DNA from: Acholeplasmataceae bacterium | GTDB taxonomy: Bacteria; Bacillota_I; Bacilli_A; Acholeplasmatales; Acholeplasmataceae | Assembly (NCBI GenBank): GCA_021108415.1 | Contig: JAIOQX010000002.1 | Coordinates: forward strand, 1-64,000 | Direction: 5' to 3' | Length of the DNA stretch: 64,000 nucleotides | Shown: piece after piece, positions 1-7,119 of the stretch | Layout: the number at the start of each line of letters is the position of its first letter | How positions within the stretch are numbered: the first letter of the stretch is position 1 | The notes under the pieces: generated by a model | Database searches by the model: none | Told to the model about the DNA's origin: nothing | The model's input: only the letters and a program-made list of their open reading frames with translations | Program-made: the position numbers and the translations under genes

Positions 1-20
1 AGGAGGTTTTTACTGTTTTA

Positions 21-75
21 TCTATTAAAGTCCTTGACTTTTAATAGTTAGTCACTTCCTTGTTCTTATTATACA
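21..75 (-). promoter_or_regulatory. Promoter-like element with downstream inverted repeat, for a gene beyond the left edge
   Basis: On the minus strand a TATAAT-like -10 (positions 70-75) is followed about 25 bases later by an imperfect inverted repeat (21-46, arms CTATTAAAAGTC and GACTTTAATAG). It would serve a minus-strand gene that lies to the left of the window. No clear -35 is seen and the repeat does not match a CIRCE or CtsR consensus. Operator or RNA hairpin are both possible. Confidence 0.3.
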
Positions 76-93
76 ATAATTTAGAGTATATTT

Positions 94-126
94 AAATAAA
101 AGTGATGAGAATATTTACTCATCACT
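94..126 (-). terminator. Intrinsic terminator of lepA, stop codon in the loop
   Basis: A perfect 9-bp inverted repeat, AGTGATGAG (101-109) and CTCATCACT (118-126), is followed on the minus strand by a T-rich tract. The lepA stop codon (115-117) lies between the arms, so the last codons of lepA form one arm of the hairpin. Confidence 0.8.
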
Positions 127-1938
127 GTTAGATAAAATAGCCATAAATGCTTCTTGAGGCACATCTACTCGACCGATTGCCTTCATTTTCTTTTTACCCT
201 CTTTTTGTTTATTTAAGAGTTTTTTCTTTCTTGTGATATCTCCGCCATAACATTTAGCTAAAACATCCTTACGCATCGCTTTGATTGTTGTTCTTGCAAT
301 GATTTTATTACCCAATGCAGCTTGAACTGGAATCTCAAACATTTGTCTTGGAATAAGTTTAATCATACGTTCACAAACGTTTCTACCTCTTTGATATGCA
401 AATTCTTTATGAACGATTGTTGATAGTGCATCAATAACTTCACCATTTAATAAAATGTCCATTTTTTGTAGTTTTGATTGCTTATAACCTGACATGACAT
501 AATCAAATGATGCATATCCTTTAGTCGTAGACTTTAATTTATCAAAAAAATCATAAACGATTTCAGATAAAGGCAGATCATAAGTTATCGTGACACGATT
601 TGCGTCCATATAAGTCATGTCTCCAAAGATGCCTCTCTTTTTTTGACAGATATCCATAACAGTTCCTACATATTCTTTAGGAGACATAATGGTTGCTTTC
701 ACATAAGGTTCTTCAATAAAGTCAACTAATTGAGGCTCTGGTAATTTTGATGGATTATCAATGATGATCATTTTTCCGTCAGTTAAATGAATATGATAAA
801 TAACAGATGGTGCTGTTGCAATCAATTCAATACCAAATTCTCTACTGATACGCTCTTGTACGATCTCCATATGAAGTAGTCCTAAAAAGCCAGTTCTAAA
901 TCCAAAACCTAATGCTTGAGAGGTTTCTGGTTCATAAATTAAAGATGCATCATTTAACTTTAATTTTTCTAAAGCATCTTTTAAATCATTATATTTATCA
1001 GAATCAATTGGATATAGTCCACAAAATACTACTGAATTCATTTTTCTATAACCAGCTAAGGGTTCAAGTGCTCTATGATGTGCATTTGTGATGGTATCAC
1101 CTACACCAACTGTATTAATATCTTTTATAGCAGCAGTTAAAAATCCTACATCTCCTGGACCTAAAACTTCTTTTATAATTGTTTTGGGTGTATGAACGCC
1201 AACATCAATGACTTCATATTTAGCTTTAGAATTCATGAATTCTATTGTGTCACCTTTTTTGACGGTACCATTAACGATTCTTATAGAAGGAATTACACCT
1301 TTATATGGATCATAAACAGAATCAAAAACTAAGGCTTGTAAAGGTTTGTTTGCATCACCTTGTGGAGCTGGAACGTGCGTAACGATCCGCTCTAGAATTT
1401 CTATTATTCCAATACCTTCTTTAGCACTAGCTAAAACTGCATCTTGTGCTGGTAAACCTATAACATCTTCTATTTCATCTTTTACTTTTTTAGGATCTGC
1501 ACTTGGCAAATCTATTTTATTAATAACGGGTATGATTTCTAAATCATTATCTATAGCTAAATATACATTTGCTAATGTTTGTGCTTCAATACCTTGAGCA
1601 GCATCTACGACTAAAACAGCACCTTCGCAAGCTGCTAAAGATCTGGAAACTTCATATGTAAAATCGACATGACCAGGTGTATCAATGAGATGGAATATAT
1701 AGTCTTTATTATCTTGTGCTGTATATAAAACCTCAACTGCATTAAGTTTAATCGTGATGCCGCGCTCTCTTTCTAAATCCATTGAGTCTAGAAGTTGAGC
1801 TTTCATCTCTCTATCACTTACAGTTTGTGTTTTTTGTAATATACGATCCGCTAGAGTTGACTTACCATGATCGATGTGTGCAATTATTGAGAAGTTTCGG
1901 ATAGATTTTTGTCTCTCGTTTAGTTTATTATTATCCAT
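115..1938 (-). CDS. lepA: Elongation factor 4 (LepA), ribosome back-translocating GTPase
   Basis: LepA/EF4 is a cytoplasmic translational GTPase that acts on stalled or mistranslocated ribosomes. At 607 residues it has the normal family length. The G1 loop AHIDHGKST is at residues 20-28, DTPGH (G3) near residue 90 and NKID (G4) near 140, followed by the EF-G-like domains and the LepA-specific C-terminal domain ending in a lysine-rich segment. The start has AAAGG about ten bases upstream. The stop codon sits inside the terminator hairpin. It is a single-gene unit here, divergent from the lipoprotein gene. Confidence 0.97.
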   Translation of the reverse strand: MDNNKLNERQKSIRNFSIIAHIDHGKSTLADRILQKTQTVSDREMKAQLLDSMDLERERGITIKLNAVEVLYTAQDNKDYIFHLIDTPGHVDFTYEVSRSLAACEGAVLVVDAAQGIEAQTLANVYLAIDNDLEIIPVINKIDLPSADPKKVKDEIEDVIGLPAQDAVLASAKEGIGIIEILERIVTHVPAPQGDANKPLQALVFDSVYDPYKGVIPSIRIVNGTVKKGDTIEFMNSKAKYEVIDVGVHTPKTIIKEVLGPGDVGFLTAAIKDINTVGVGDTITNAHHRALEPLAGYRKMNSVVFCGLYPIDSDKYNDLKDALEKLKLNDASLIYEPETSQALGFGFRTGFLGLLHMEIVQERISREFGIELIATAPSVIYHIHLTDGKMIIIDNPSKLPEPQLVDFIEEPYVKATIMSPKEYVGTVMDICQKKRGIFGDMTYMDANRVTITYDLPLSEIVYDFFDKLKSTTKGYASFDYVMSGYKQSKLQKMDILLNGEVIDALSTIVHKEFAYQRGRNVCERMIKLIPRQMFEIPVQAALGNKIIARTTIKAMRKDVLAKCYGGDITRKKKLLNKQKEGKKKMKAIGRVDVPQEAFMAILSNSDE

Positions 1939-2139
1939 GTGTCACATACCTTTCCGCTTAATTATTGTATCATTTTATTATGATTAATAAAAGGGGATTA
2001 ACAAATATAGTTTAGATTTTTATATATTTGAAGTAGTAAAACGTTTTTACTATTTTTAATTACAATATATCTTGAATTAATTCTTAAAATTTGGTATATT
2101 TGAAGTGTAGAAAAACAAATCCATAGGAGGAATTGAATA

Positions 2140-2871
2140 ATGAAAAAAGTATTTACAGTTTGTGCTGTACTCTTACTGGGACTAGTTTTAGTCTCATGTG
2201 GACCAAAAGAGGCAACAGCAACAGGTTACGGAATCGCACATAAAATCTATGTAGGCGAAGTTGAAGTTACAATTGATAAAGATGGTGTTGTTACGGCAGC
2301 AAGTATTGAAGAGTATTACCTACCATACAACGCAGCAGTTATTGCTGAACCAGCTGAAGGCGCAACAGATGTTGTATTAGGAAATAGCCATGGTGTTAAA
2401 TCATTTGCTAAATATTTCAAAGTTGGCGATGAATTATTTACAGCTGTTGAAGGCGAACGTACTGAAGGCGAAGTAACTGGTATGCCAGTTTACACAAATG
2501 CTGCTGGTACTGATCTTCTTGACTGGGTTGCTATTGAAGCAAACGCTAAAGCTTATGTTGAAGGCACTCAAGATGGTACAGTATTTATTGCAAACGCTGA
2601 TGGAACTAAGCATGCTACATATGCTACACCAGAAGGTGACCAATGGACTAAATCAGCTACAGGTTACGGTGGAGATCGTTGGGACTGGGCAGGTCAAATG
2701 TTAGCTATTGAAAATGCATTAATTGGTACAAAAGTTAATGGCGCATATTCACAAAATGATGATAGTTTCTGGGTTGTTGGAGACGTTGTATCAGGCGCAA
2801 CTTTAGTAGACTTTGCACAATACTTTGCAGTAGCTGAAAGAGCTTATGCAAATGCAAAAGCTGCTCAATAA
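2140..2871 (+). CDS. Lipoprotein with a C-terminal flavinylation-like (ApbE target) motif
   Basis: The protein (243 aa) begins with a lipoprotein signal peptide, MKKVFTVCAVLLLGLVLVSC, whose lipobox LVSC gives a lipidated Cys20. The rest is a hydrophilic exported domain. Near the end is DVVSGAT (residues 215-221), which fits the Dxx(S/T)GAT pattern where ApbE links FMN to a threonine; this makes Thr221 a candidate attachment site. GYG segments recur near residues 29 and 176, hinting at a duplicated fold. An extracellular electron-carrier role is inference from the motif; the overall family is not recognised. The start is set by AGGAGG at 2125-2130, and a terminator follows directly. It appears monocistronic. 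Confidence 0.7.
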   Translation: MKKVFTVCAVLLLGLVLVSCGPKEATATGYGIAHKIYVGEVEVTIDKDGVVTAASIEEYYLPYNAAVIAEPAEGATDVVLGNSHGVKSFAKYFKVGDELFTAVEGERTEGEVTGMPVYTNAAGTDLLDWVAIEANAKAYVEGTQDGTVFIANADGTKHATYATPEGDQWTKSATGYGGDRWDWAGQMLAIENALIGTKVNGAYSQNDDSFWVVGDVVSGATLVDFAQYFAVAERAYANAKAAQ

Positions 2872-2884
2872 AAAACACAAAATG

Positions 2885-2912
2885 AAAAGCACATGAAAAT
2901 GTGCTTTTTTTC
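2885..2912 (+). terminator. Intrinsic terminator after the lipoprotein gene
   Basis: The 10-bp arms AAAAGCACAT and ATGTGCTTTT flank a GAAA tetraloop and are followed by a T run. It lies 14 bases after the stop codon. Confidence 0.85.
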
Positions 2913-2931
2913 ATGCCTATATACTTTATAC

Positions 2932-2966
2932 AAAAAAAGACTGATACGTTTAGTACCAGTCTTTTA
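2932..2966 (-). terminator. Intrinsic terminator after the DUF21/CBS gene pair
   Basis: The minus strand reads AAAGACTGGTAC, a short loop, then GTATCAGTC and seven T residues. It ends the operon of the two DUF21/CBS genes. Confidence 0.75.
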
Positions 2967-2973
2967 TGTTTAA

Positions 2974-4239
2974 CTATTCAATATCTTCTGATAATTCATC
3001 TTCTATATTTTGTATTTCAACTGTCGCTTCTAGTACTCTTTTGGTATCTGCACTAACAATAGTTACAAGTAAGTTCTTATATTGAAATGAATCACCAATA
3101 AATGGTATTTTACCCATCTCATCTAAGATCCACCCATTTACTGTTGAAAAGTCTAATTCTTCTTCAAAATTGATTCTTTCGAATAAATCATCAAGTTCAG
3201 TATTTCCTTTAACCTTATATACATTATCATTGACTTTAATAATTTGTTCAATGATCTCATCATGTTCATCCCAAATCTCACCAACTAGTTCTTCTAAAAC
3301 GTCTTCCATGGTTACAATACCTAATGTACCACCAAATTCATCTTTAACAACTGCCATATGCGACTTAGTTGCTTTAAATAAGCCTAATAGATTAGATACT
3401 CTCATATATTCTGTAACGAATACTGGAGGTTTAATAATAGAATCTAATGGTTCTTTTTCTAATAAAACTAAGTTATAAAAGTCTTTATGGTTAATAACCC
3501 CTGTGATGTGATCAATTCCTGTATCATATACAGGTAATCTAGAATATCCAGATTGTCTAAATGCTTTAATAATAACATCAGCTTCATCTGTTTCACTAAC
3601 TGCAATCACGTCAACACGTGGTGTAAAGATTTCTTCAACAATTAAATCATCAAAATCAATAACTGATCTGATCAGTTCTTCTTCGTTTTCGTTTATGCCA
3701 CCTTCTTGTTGCGCCTCAGAAACATATGTTAATAACTCTTCTTCAGTAATCGTCGGTTCTTCATTAAAGGTGAACATCTTATTTAACCCTTTTTGAATGC
3801 CACCAAAGATGAACCCTAGTGGTTTTAATATAAATAAAAACATTCTTAAAATTGGTGTTGTTGCAAGTGCATATTTTTCTGGTACTTTTTTGGCAAGACT
3901 CTTTGGTGCAATTTCACCAAATATTAAAACCAATGTAGTCATCACTGCTGTTGATAAGGTTACACCTATATCTCCCCAATGTCTAATGAAGAAGACTGTA
4001 GCAATTGATGCCGATAAGATATTTGCAATGTTATTTCCAATTAAAATAGTAATAATTAAATCTTCGAATCGGTCTGCTAGTTTTAAAGTTCTTTTTGCAC
4101 CTTTATGACCATTTTGTATCATATTTTTTAGTTTTATTTTATTTACTGATGAAAATGCTGTCTCAGTTGATGAGAAAAAAGCTGATAAAATAATTAATCC
4201 TAATAATATGCCTAACTGTATATAATCTTGTGATGTCAT
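2974..4239 (-). CDS. DUF21 and CBS-domain membrane protein (CorC/HlyC-like), copy A
   Basis: The order is an N-terminal DUF21 membrane domain (about residues 1-190, several hydrophobic helices, with a SSTETAFSS motif near residue 24), a CBS pair (about 205-330) and a C-terminal CorC_HlyC domain (about 345-415) with an acidic tail. Members of this family (CNNM/CorC, YhdP/YqhB) are linked to Mg2+ or Co2+ efflux and homeostasis; the substrate here is not shown. It starts within the last four bases of copy B (ATGA overlap), so the two are almost certainly co-translated. It is one of three paralogues in this window. Confidence 0.9.
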   Translation of the reverse strand: MTSQDYIQLGILLGLIILSAFFSSTETAFSSVNKIKLKNMIQNGHKGAKRTLKLADRFEDLIITILIGNNIANILSASIATVFFIRHWGDIGVTLSTAVMTTLVLIFGEIAPKSLAKKVPEKYALATTPILRMFLFILKPLGFIFGGIQKGLNKMFTFNEEPTITEEELLTYVSEAQQEGGINENEEELIRSVIDFDDLIVEEIFTPRVDVIAVSETDEADVIIKAFRQSGYSRLPVYDTGIDHITGVINHKDFYNLVLLEKEPLDSIIKPPVFVTEYMRVSNLLGLFKATKSHMAVVKDEFGGTLGIVTMEDVLEELVGEIWDEHDEIIEQIIKVNDNVYKVKGNTELDDLFERINFEEELDFSTVNGWILDEMGKIPFIGDSFQYKNLLVTIVSADTKRVLEATVEIQNIEDELSEDIE

Positions 4240-5546
4240 AGTTCTTCATCTTCCTCTTGATCTTCTAAGTGATCTGGTGTGTTTACTCTTATTTTTGTGA
4301 TCACATTATCGTTTGTTTCTAATACTTCAAATGTAAATGAATTATATTTAACAACTACTTTTTCATCGACATTTGGAAATCTTCCAAGTTGTCCTAGAAT
4401 GAATCCACCAATCGTATCATAATCATCTACAGGAAGGCCAGCATTGATTTCATCTTCAACATCATCAATATTAGTTAACCCATCTATTTCGTATGTTGAT
4501 GAATTGATTGTCTTAATTTCTTCTTCATCTTCATCGTATTCATCAAAGATATTACCAACTATTTCTTCAATTAAGTCTTCAATAGTTACGATTCCAGCAG
4601 TTCCACCATATTCATCAAGCACGATTGCGATATGATTTTTTTGTTCTTGCATTTCTTTAAACAACTCACTTGTCTTTTTACTATCAGGAACAAAGTAGGG
4701 TTCTCTTAATAAAGACTTTAACGAGAATTTCTCTTCATCATTATCTAAAAACTTTAATAAATCCTTCACATGAATTGTCCCAATGATATGATCGATATCC
4801 TTGTCATAGACAGGAAAACGTGTAAATCTTTCATTTTGAACGAAGCTAATAATTTGTTTTCTAGTTGATCTCATATTGATTGATGATATTTCAGTTCTAT
4901 GTGTCATGATTTCTTCAACAATTGTATCACTGAAATCAAATATATTTTGTATCATTTCTGATTCATCTTCATCGATATTACCTGATCTTGAACTAACCTC
5001 AACAATAGATCTAATCTCTTCTTCAGTCATTCTTCTTTCACCTTCATCAGGTTTAAGTCCTACAAATCTTCCGAAAAGTACTGAAGTTTTATTTAATAAA
5101 TATGTGATTGGTTTTAAAAACGAATGAATAACTGTAATTAAGCCAATCGTTTGATATGCAACTACATCAGTATATTTAATTGCTAAACGTCTTGGAATCA
5201 ATCTACCAAAGACGATATGTACGAATAACAATACAAACGTGATTAAAAACATAGCAATTGGTTTTAACCAGTCTAGATTGTTAAACAGTGCCATGACATC
5301 ATTATAAAATGCATCAAGTGCGACTGCACCATTCACTAGTGCTAGTAAAGTTACTATGACTTGAATAGATAATAAATATCTTTTTGATTGATCTGTAAAT
5401 TTTTGTATTTTTAGTGCTTTTTTATTTCTATTTAGCACATCTTCATTAACTTTTGCATCACTAACGACAACTAGTGCAACTTCTGATGCACTCATAATTG
5501 CTGTAAATGTGATGATCAATATAATGGCTATAACAGATATAATCAT
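4236..5546 (-). CDS. DUF21 and CBS-domain membrane protein (CorC/HlyC-like), copy B
   Basis: It has the same three-part layout as copy A over 436 residues: DUF21 membrane domain with the SASEVALV motif near residue 20, CBS pair (about 200-325) and CorC_HlyC domain, with a strongly acidic C-terminal tail. The start is supported by AGGTGA six bases upstream. It is the first gene of a two-gene operon and is preceded by a leader of about 140 bases that contains an intrinsic terminator (5570-5608). Expression is therefore probably controlled by transcription attenuation. The family context suggests divalent cation homeostasis. A CaxA exchanger is transcribed divergently. Confidence 0.9.
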   Translation of the reverse strand: MIISVIAIILIITFTAIMSASEVALVVVSDAKVNEDVLNRNKKALKIQKFTDQSKRYLLSIQVIVTLLALVNGAVALDAFYNDVMALFNNLDWLKPIAMFLITFVLLFVHIVFGRLIPRRLAIKYTDVVAYQTIGLITVIHSFLKPITYLLNKTSVLFGRFVGLKPDEGERRMTEEEIRSIVEVSSRSGNIDEDESEMIQNIFDFSDTIVEEIMTHRTEISSINMRSTRKQIISFVQNERFTRFPVYDKDIDHIIGTIHVKDLLKFLDNDEEKFSLKSLLREPYFVPDSKKTSELFKEMQEQKNHIAIVLDEYGGTAGIVTIEDLIEEIVGNIFDEYDEDEEEIKTINSSTYEIDGLTNIDDVEDEINAGLPVDDYDTIGGFILGQLGRFPNVDEKVVVKYNSFTFEVLETNDNVITKIRVNTPDHLEDQEEDEEL

Positions 5547-5569
5547 ATGTGGTCACCTACTATACAACA

Positions 5570-5690
5570 AAAAAAGACACCAAAAAAAGGATAGCCTTTT
5601 ATGTCTTTGTTACTCTGAGATATTGGATCGTCGATCCTATTACTGCTTTCTTCCATGTTCTAGTTTGATTCCTCCGTGAAATCTATATGA
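5570..5690 (-). promoter_or_regulatory. Structured 5' leader with terminator, candidate riboswitch of unknown class
   Basis: From the predicted transcription start (about 5688) the leader can form a hairpin GATTTCACGGAGGAATC, then GGATCGACGATCC (5625-5637), then a terminator with arms AAAGACA and TGTCTTT around an inner AAAAGG/CCTTTT stem (5570-5608) and a T run. A Shine-Dalgarno and the copy B start follow directly. The sequence does not match what I know of M-box, yybP-ykoY, NiCo, ydaO or other common consensus motifs. An ion-sensing leader is inferred from the gene controlled. Confidence 0.5.
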
Positions 5691-5694
5691 GAAT

Positions 5695-5723
5695 ATGATA
5701 CTATTTTTTATTCAAAAAGTCAA
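5695..5723 (-). promoter_or_regulatory. Promoter of the DUF21/CBS operon
   Basis: TTGACT (5718-5723) and TATCAT (5695-5700) are separated by 17 bases on the minus strand. The predicted start gives a leader of about 140 bases. Confidence 0.65.
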
Positions 5724-5765
5724 TATAACAAGCATAACATATGTTAAACTATCTTAAATTTTAAC

Positions 5766-5794
5766 TTGTTACTTAGTTAATATTATGCTAAAAT
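5766..5794 (+). promoter_or_regulatory. Promoter of the CaxA-type exchanger gene
   Basis: TTGTTA (5766-5771), a 17-base spacer, and an extended -10 TGCTAAAAT (TAAAAT at 5789-5794). It is divergent from the DUF21/CBS promoter 43 bases away. Confidence 0.55.
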
Positions 5795-5829
5795 AATTAA
5801 GTGAATAGGTATATTTTTAATATCTAAAT

Positions 5830-5870
5830 CAGATAACTTTCAAGAGTTTATCTTGTAAGTTTTTATTTTT
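5830..5870 (+). terminator. Terminator inside the caxA leader, with a competing hairpin
   Basis: AACTT-T-CAAGA (5835-5845) and TCTTG-T-AAGTT (5851-5861) flank the loop GTTTA and are followed by TTTATTTTT. An overlapping alternative stem AGATAA/TTATCT would exclude it. The element lies between the promoter and the caxA start, so it could attenuate transcription. Confidence 0.55.
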
Positions 5871-5922
5871 GGTTAAAAAATAGCATTTATCATACACATA
5901 TTAGAGGTAGAGGTAGTTAAAA

Positions 5923-6912
5923 ATGATTTTTTTAAACATTATATATTTAGTTGTTGGATTTGTTTTTTTAATCAAAGGTGCAGACTTTTTTATTGTCTCC
6001 TCAAGTTCAATCGCTAGAAAATTTAGAATCTCTCCATTAATTATAGGATTAACATTAGTTGCTTTTGGAACTTCTCTTCCTGAATTAGCAGTAAGTTTTA
6101 CATCTTCACTATCTGCAAGATCACAAGGATTAACAGCTGATATTGCGATGGGAAACATTATTGGATCTAATATGGCAAATCTAACTTTAATTTTAGGGAC
6201 AAGTGCACTTATAATGCCGGTTGTCGTTAAGAAATCTATCCGAAGAAGAGAATTCCCTTTTCTAATCGGAGTGACTGTGCTATTAACCTTACTAGCTTAT
6301 TTCTTTCAAGCAGACAGTGTAATTGTATGGTGGGAAGCATTGATCTTACTACTTGCTTTTGGGTACTATATGTATTTAATGATTACCTCAGAAAAAGATA
6401 TGAGTGAATCTGATATTCCCTTAATTGATAATAAAAAAGCAACTATACTCCTTGTAGTAGGAATCATTGGTGTCGCACTAGGTGGATTTTTAGTCACAGA
6501 GGGTGCAGAATATATCGCTATTGAAGCACTCACTAAATCATTTAATATGACTGTAACGAAAGCAACAACCCTTGTAGGGCTTTCTATTGTTGCACTTGGC
6601 ACTTCATTACCAGAACTTGTAACATCAGCTATAGCAGCTAAAAAAGGTGAGGCAGATATTGCATTAGGTAATGTCATTGGATCAAATATCTTTAATATCT
6701 TACTGATTGTTGGTCTTTCTGGTGTGATTGTTCCACTGGGTATTAATCAAGATGTTTTAGTTGATATGATTATTTTAATTGGAGTCACTTCGTTAACAGT
6801 AGCACTTGCATTATTAAAAGATAAATTATCTAAAATTGATGGCATCATTTTATTAGTATTGTATGTATTATATATTACTTTTATTATTTTAAGAGCATTA
6901 GGTCTATTCTAA
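5923..6912 (+). CDS. CaxA-family Na+/Ca2+-type cation exchanger (YrbG-like)
   Basis: This integral membrane antiporter (329 aa) has the two inverted alpha repeats of the NCX/CaCA superfamily: GTSLPEL at residues 49-55 followed by GNIIGSN, and GTSLPEL at 226-232 followed by GNVIGSN. About ten hydrophobic helices are visible. The family exchanges Ca2+ for Na+ or H+; the ion is not proven here. The start follows GAGGTAGAGGTAG with a slightly long spacing. It stands alone on the plus strand with its own promoter and a leader terminator, divergent from two putative divalent-cation membrane proteins. Confidence 0.92.
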   Translation: MIFLNIIYLVVGFVFLIKGADFFIVSSSSIARKFRISPLIIGLTLVAFGTSLPELAVSFTSSLSARSQGLTADIAMGNIIGSNMANLTLILGTSALIMPVVVKKSIRRREFPFLIGVTVLLTLLAYFFQADSVIVWWEALILLLAFGYYMYLMITSEKDMSESDIPLIDNKKATILLVVGIIGVALGGFLVTEGAEYIAIEALTKSFNMTVTKATTLVGLSIVALGTSLPELVTSAIAAKKGEADIALGNVIGSNIFNILLIVGLSGVIVPLGINQDVLVDMIILIGVTSLTVALALLKDKLSKIDGIILLVLYVLYITFIILRALGLF

Positions 6913-6940
6913 AATAGTTTTTTAAATACTATTTATGTAA

Positions 6941-6969
6941 TTGACAGAAAAAATAATCAGTGATATAAT
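6941..6969 (+). promoter_or_regulatory. Near-perfect sigma-70/SigA promoter
   Basis: TTGACA (6941-6946) and TATAAT (6964-6969) with exactly 17 bases between them. Transcription should start near 6976 and run towards the large hydrolase gene at 7120. Confidence 0.85.
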
Positions 6970-6983
6970 TAAACAAAAGTTAA

Positions 6984-6997
6984 TGAAAACGCTTTAA
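6984..6997 (+). promoter_or_regulatory. cre-like site (catabolite-responsive element)
   Basis: TGAAAACGCTTTAA matches the Gram-positive cre pattern TGWNANCGNTNWCA at all but one of the fixed positions. It lies just after the predicted start of transcription, where CcpA binding would act as a roadblock. Function is inferred. Confidence 0.4.
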
Positions 6998-7005
6998 GAG
7001 ACTTT

Positions 7006-7051
7006 GAGCAAAGCAAACACATCTATTTGTTTGTTTATGCTCTTTTTTATT
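7006..7051 (+). terminator. Early terminator between the consensus promoter and the hydrolase gene
   Basis: GAGCA (7006-7010) pairs with TGCTC (7038-7042), and inside it CAAACA (7014-7019) pairs with TGTTTG (7028-7033). A T run follows. It ends a transcript of about 70 bases from the promoter at 6941-6969, so it is either an attenuator for the hydrolase gene or the end of a small RNA. It is not simply the caxA terminator, because a promoter lies between. Confidence 0.65.
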
Positions 7052-7119
7052 TTTTAATTAACACTATGCTTATACATACATTAAGTTGTATAAAATAAAA
7101 GAAAGCGAAGGGAGATTAC

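Noticed and set aside
1-6. AGGAGG at the very left edge as a plus-strand ribosome site
   Set aside because: No start codon or open frame follows at a usable distance on the plus strand before lepA begins on the other strand.
2498-2704. Small ORF inside the lipoprotein gene in another frame
   Set aside because: It is a shadow frame with no ribosome site and lies wholly within a gene with clear signals.
5570-5690. M-box (Mg2+) or yybP-ykoY (Mn2+) riboswitch
   Set aside because: The conserved core sequences of those classes, as I know them, are not found in the leader.
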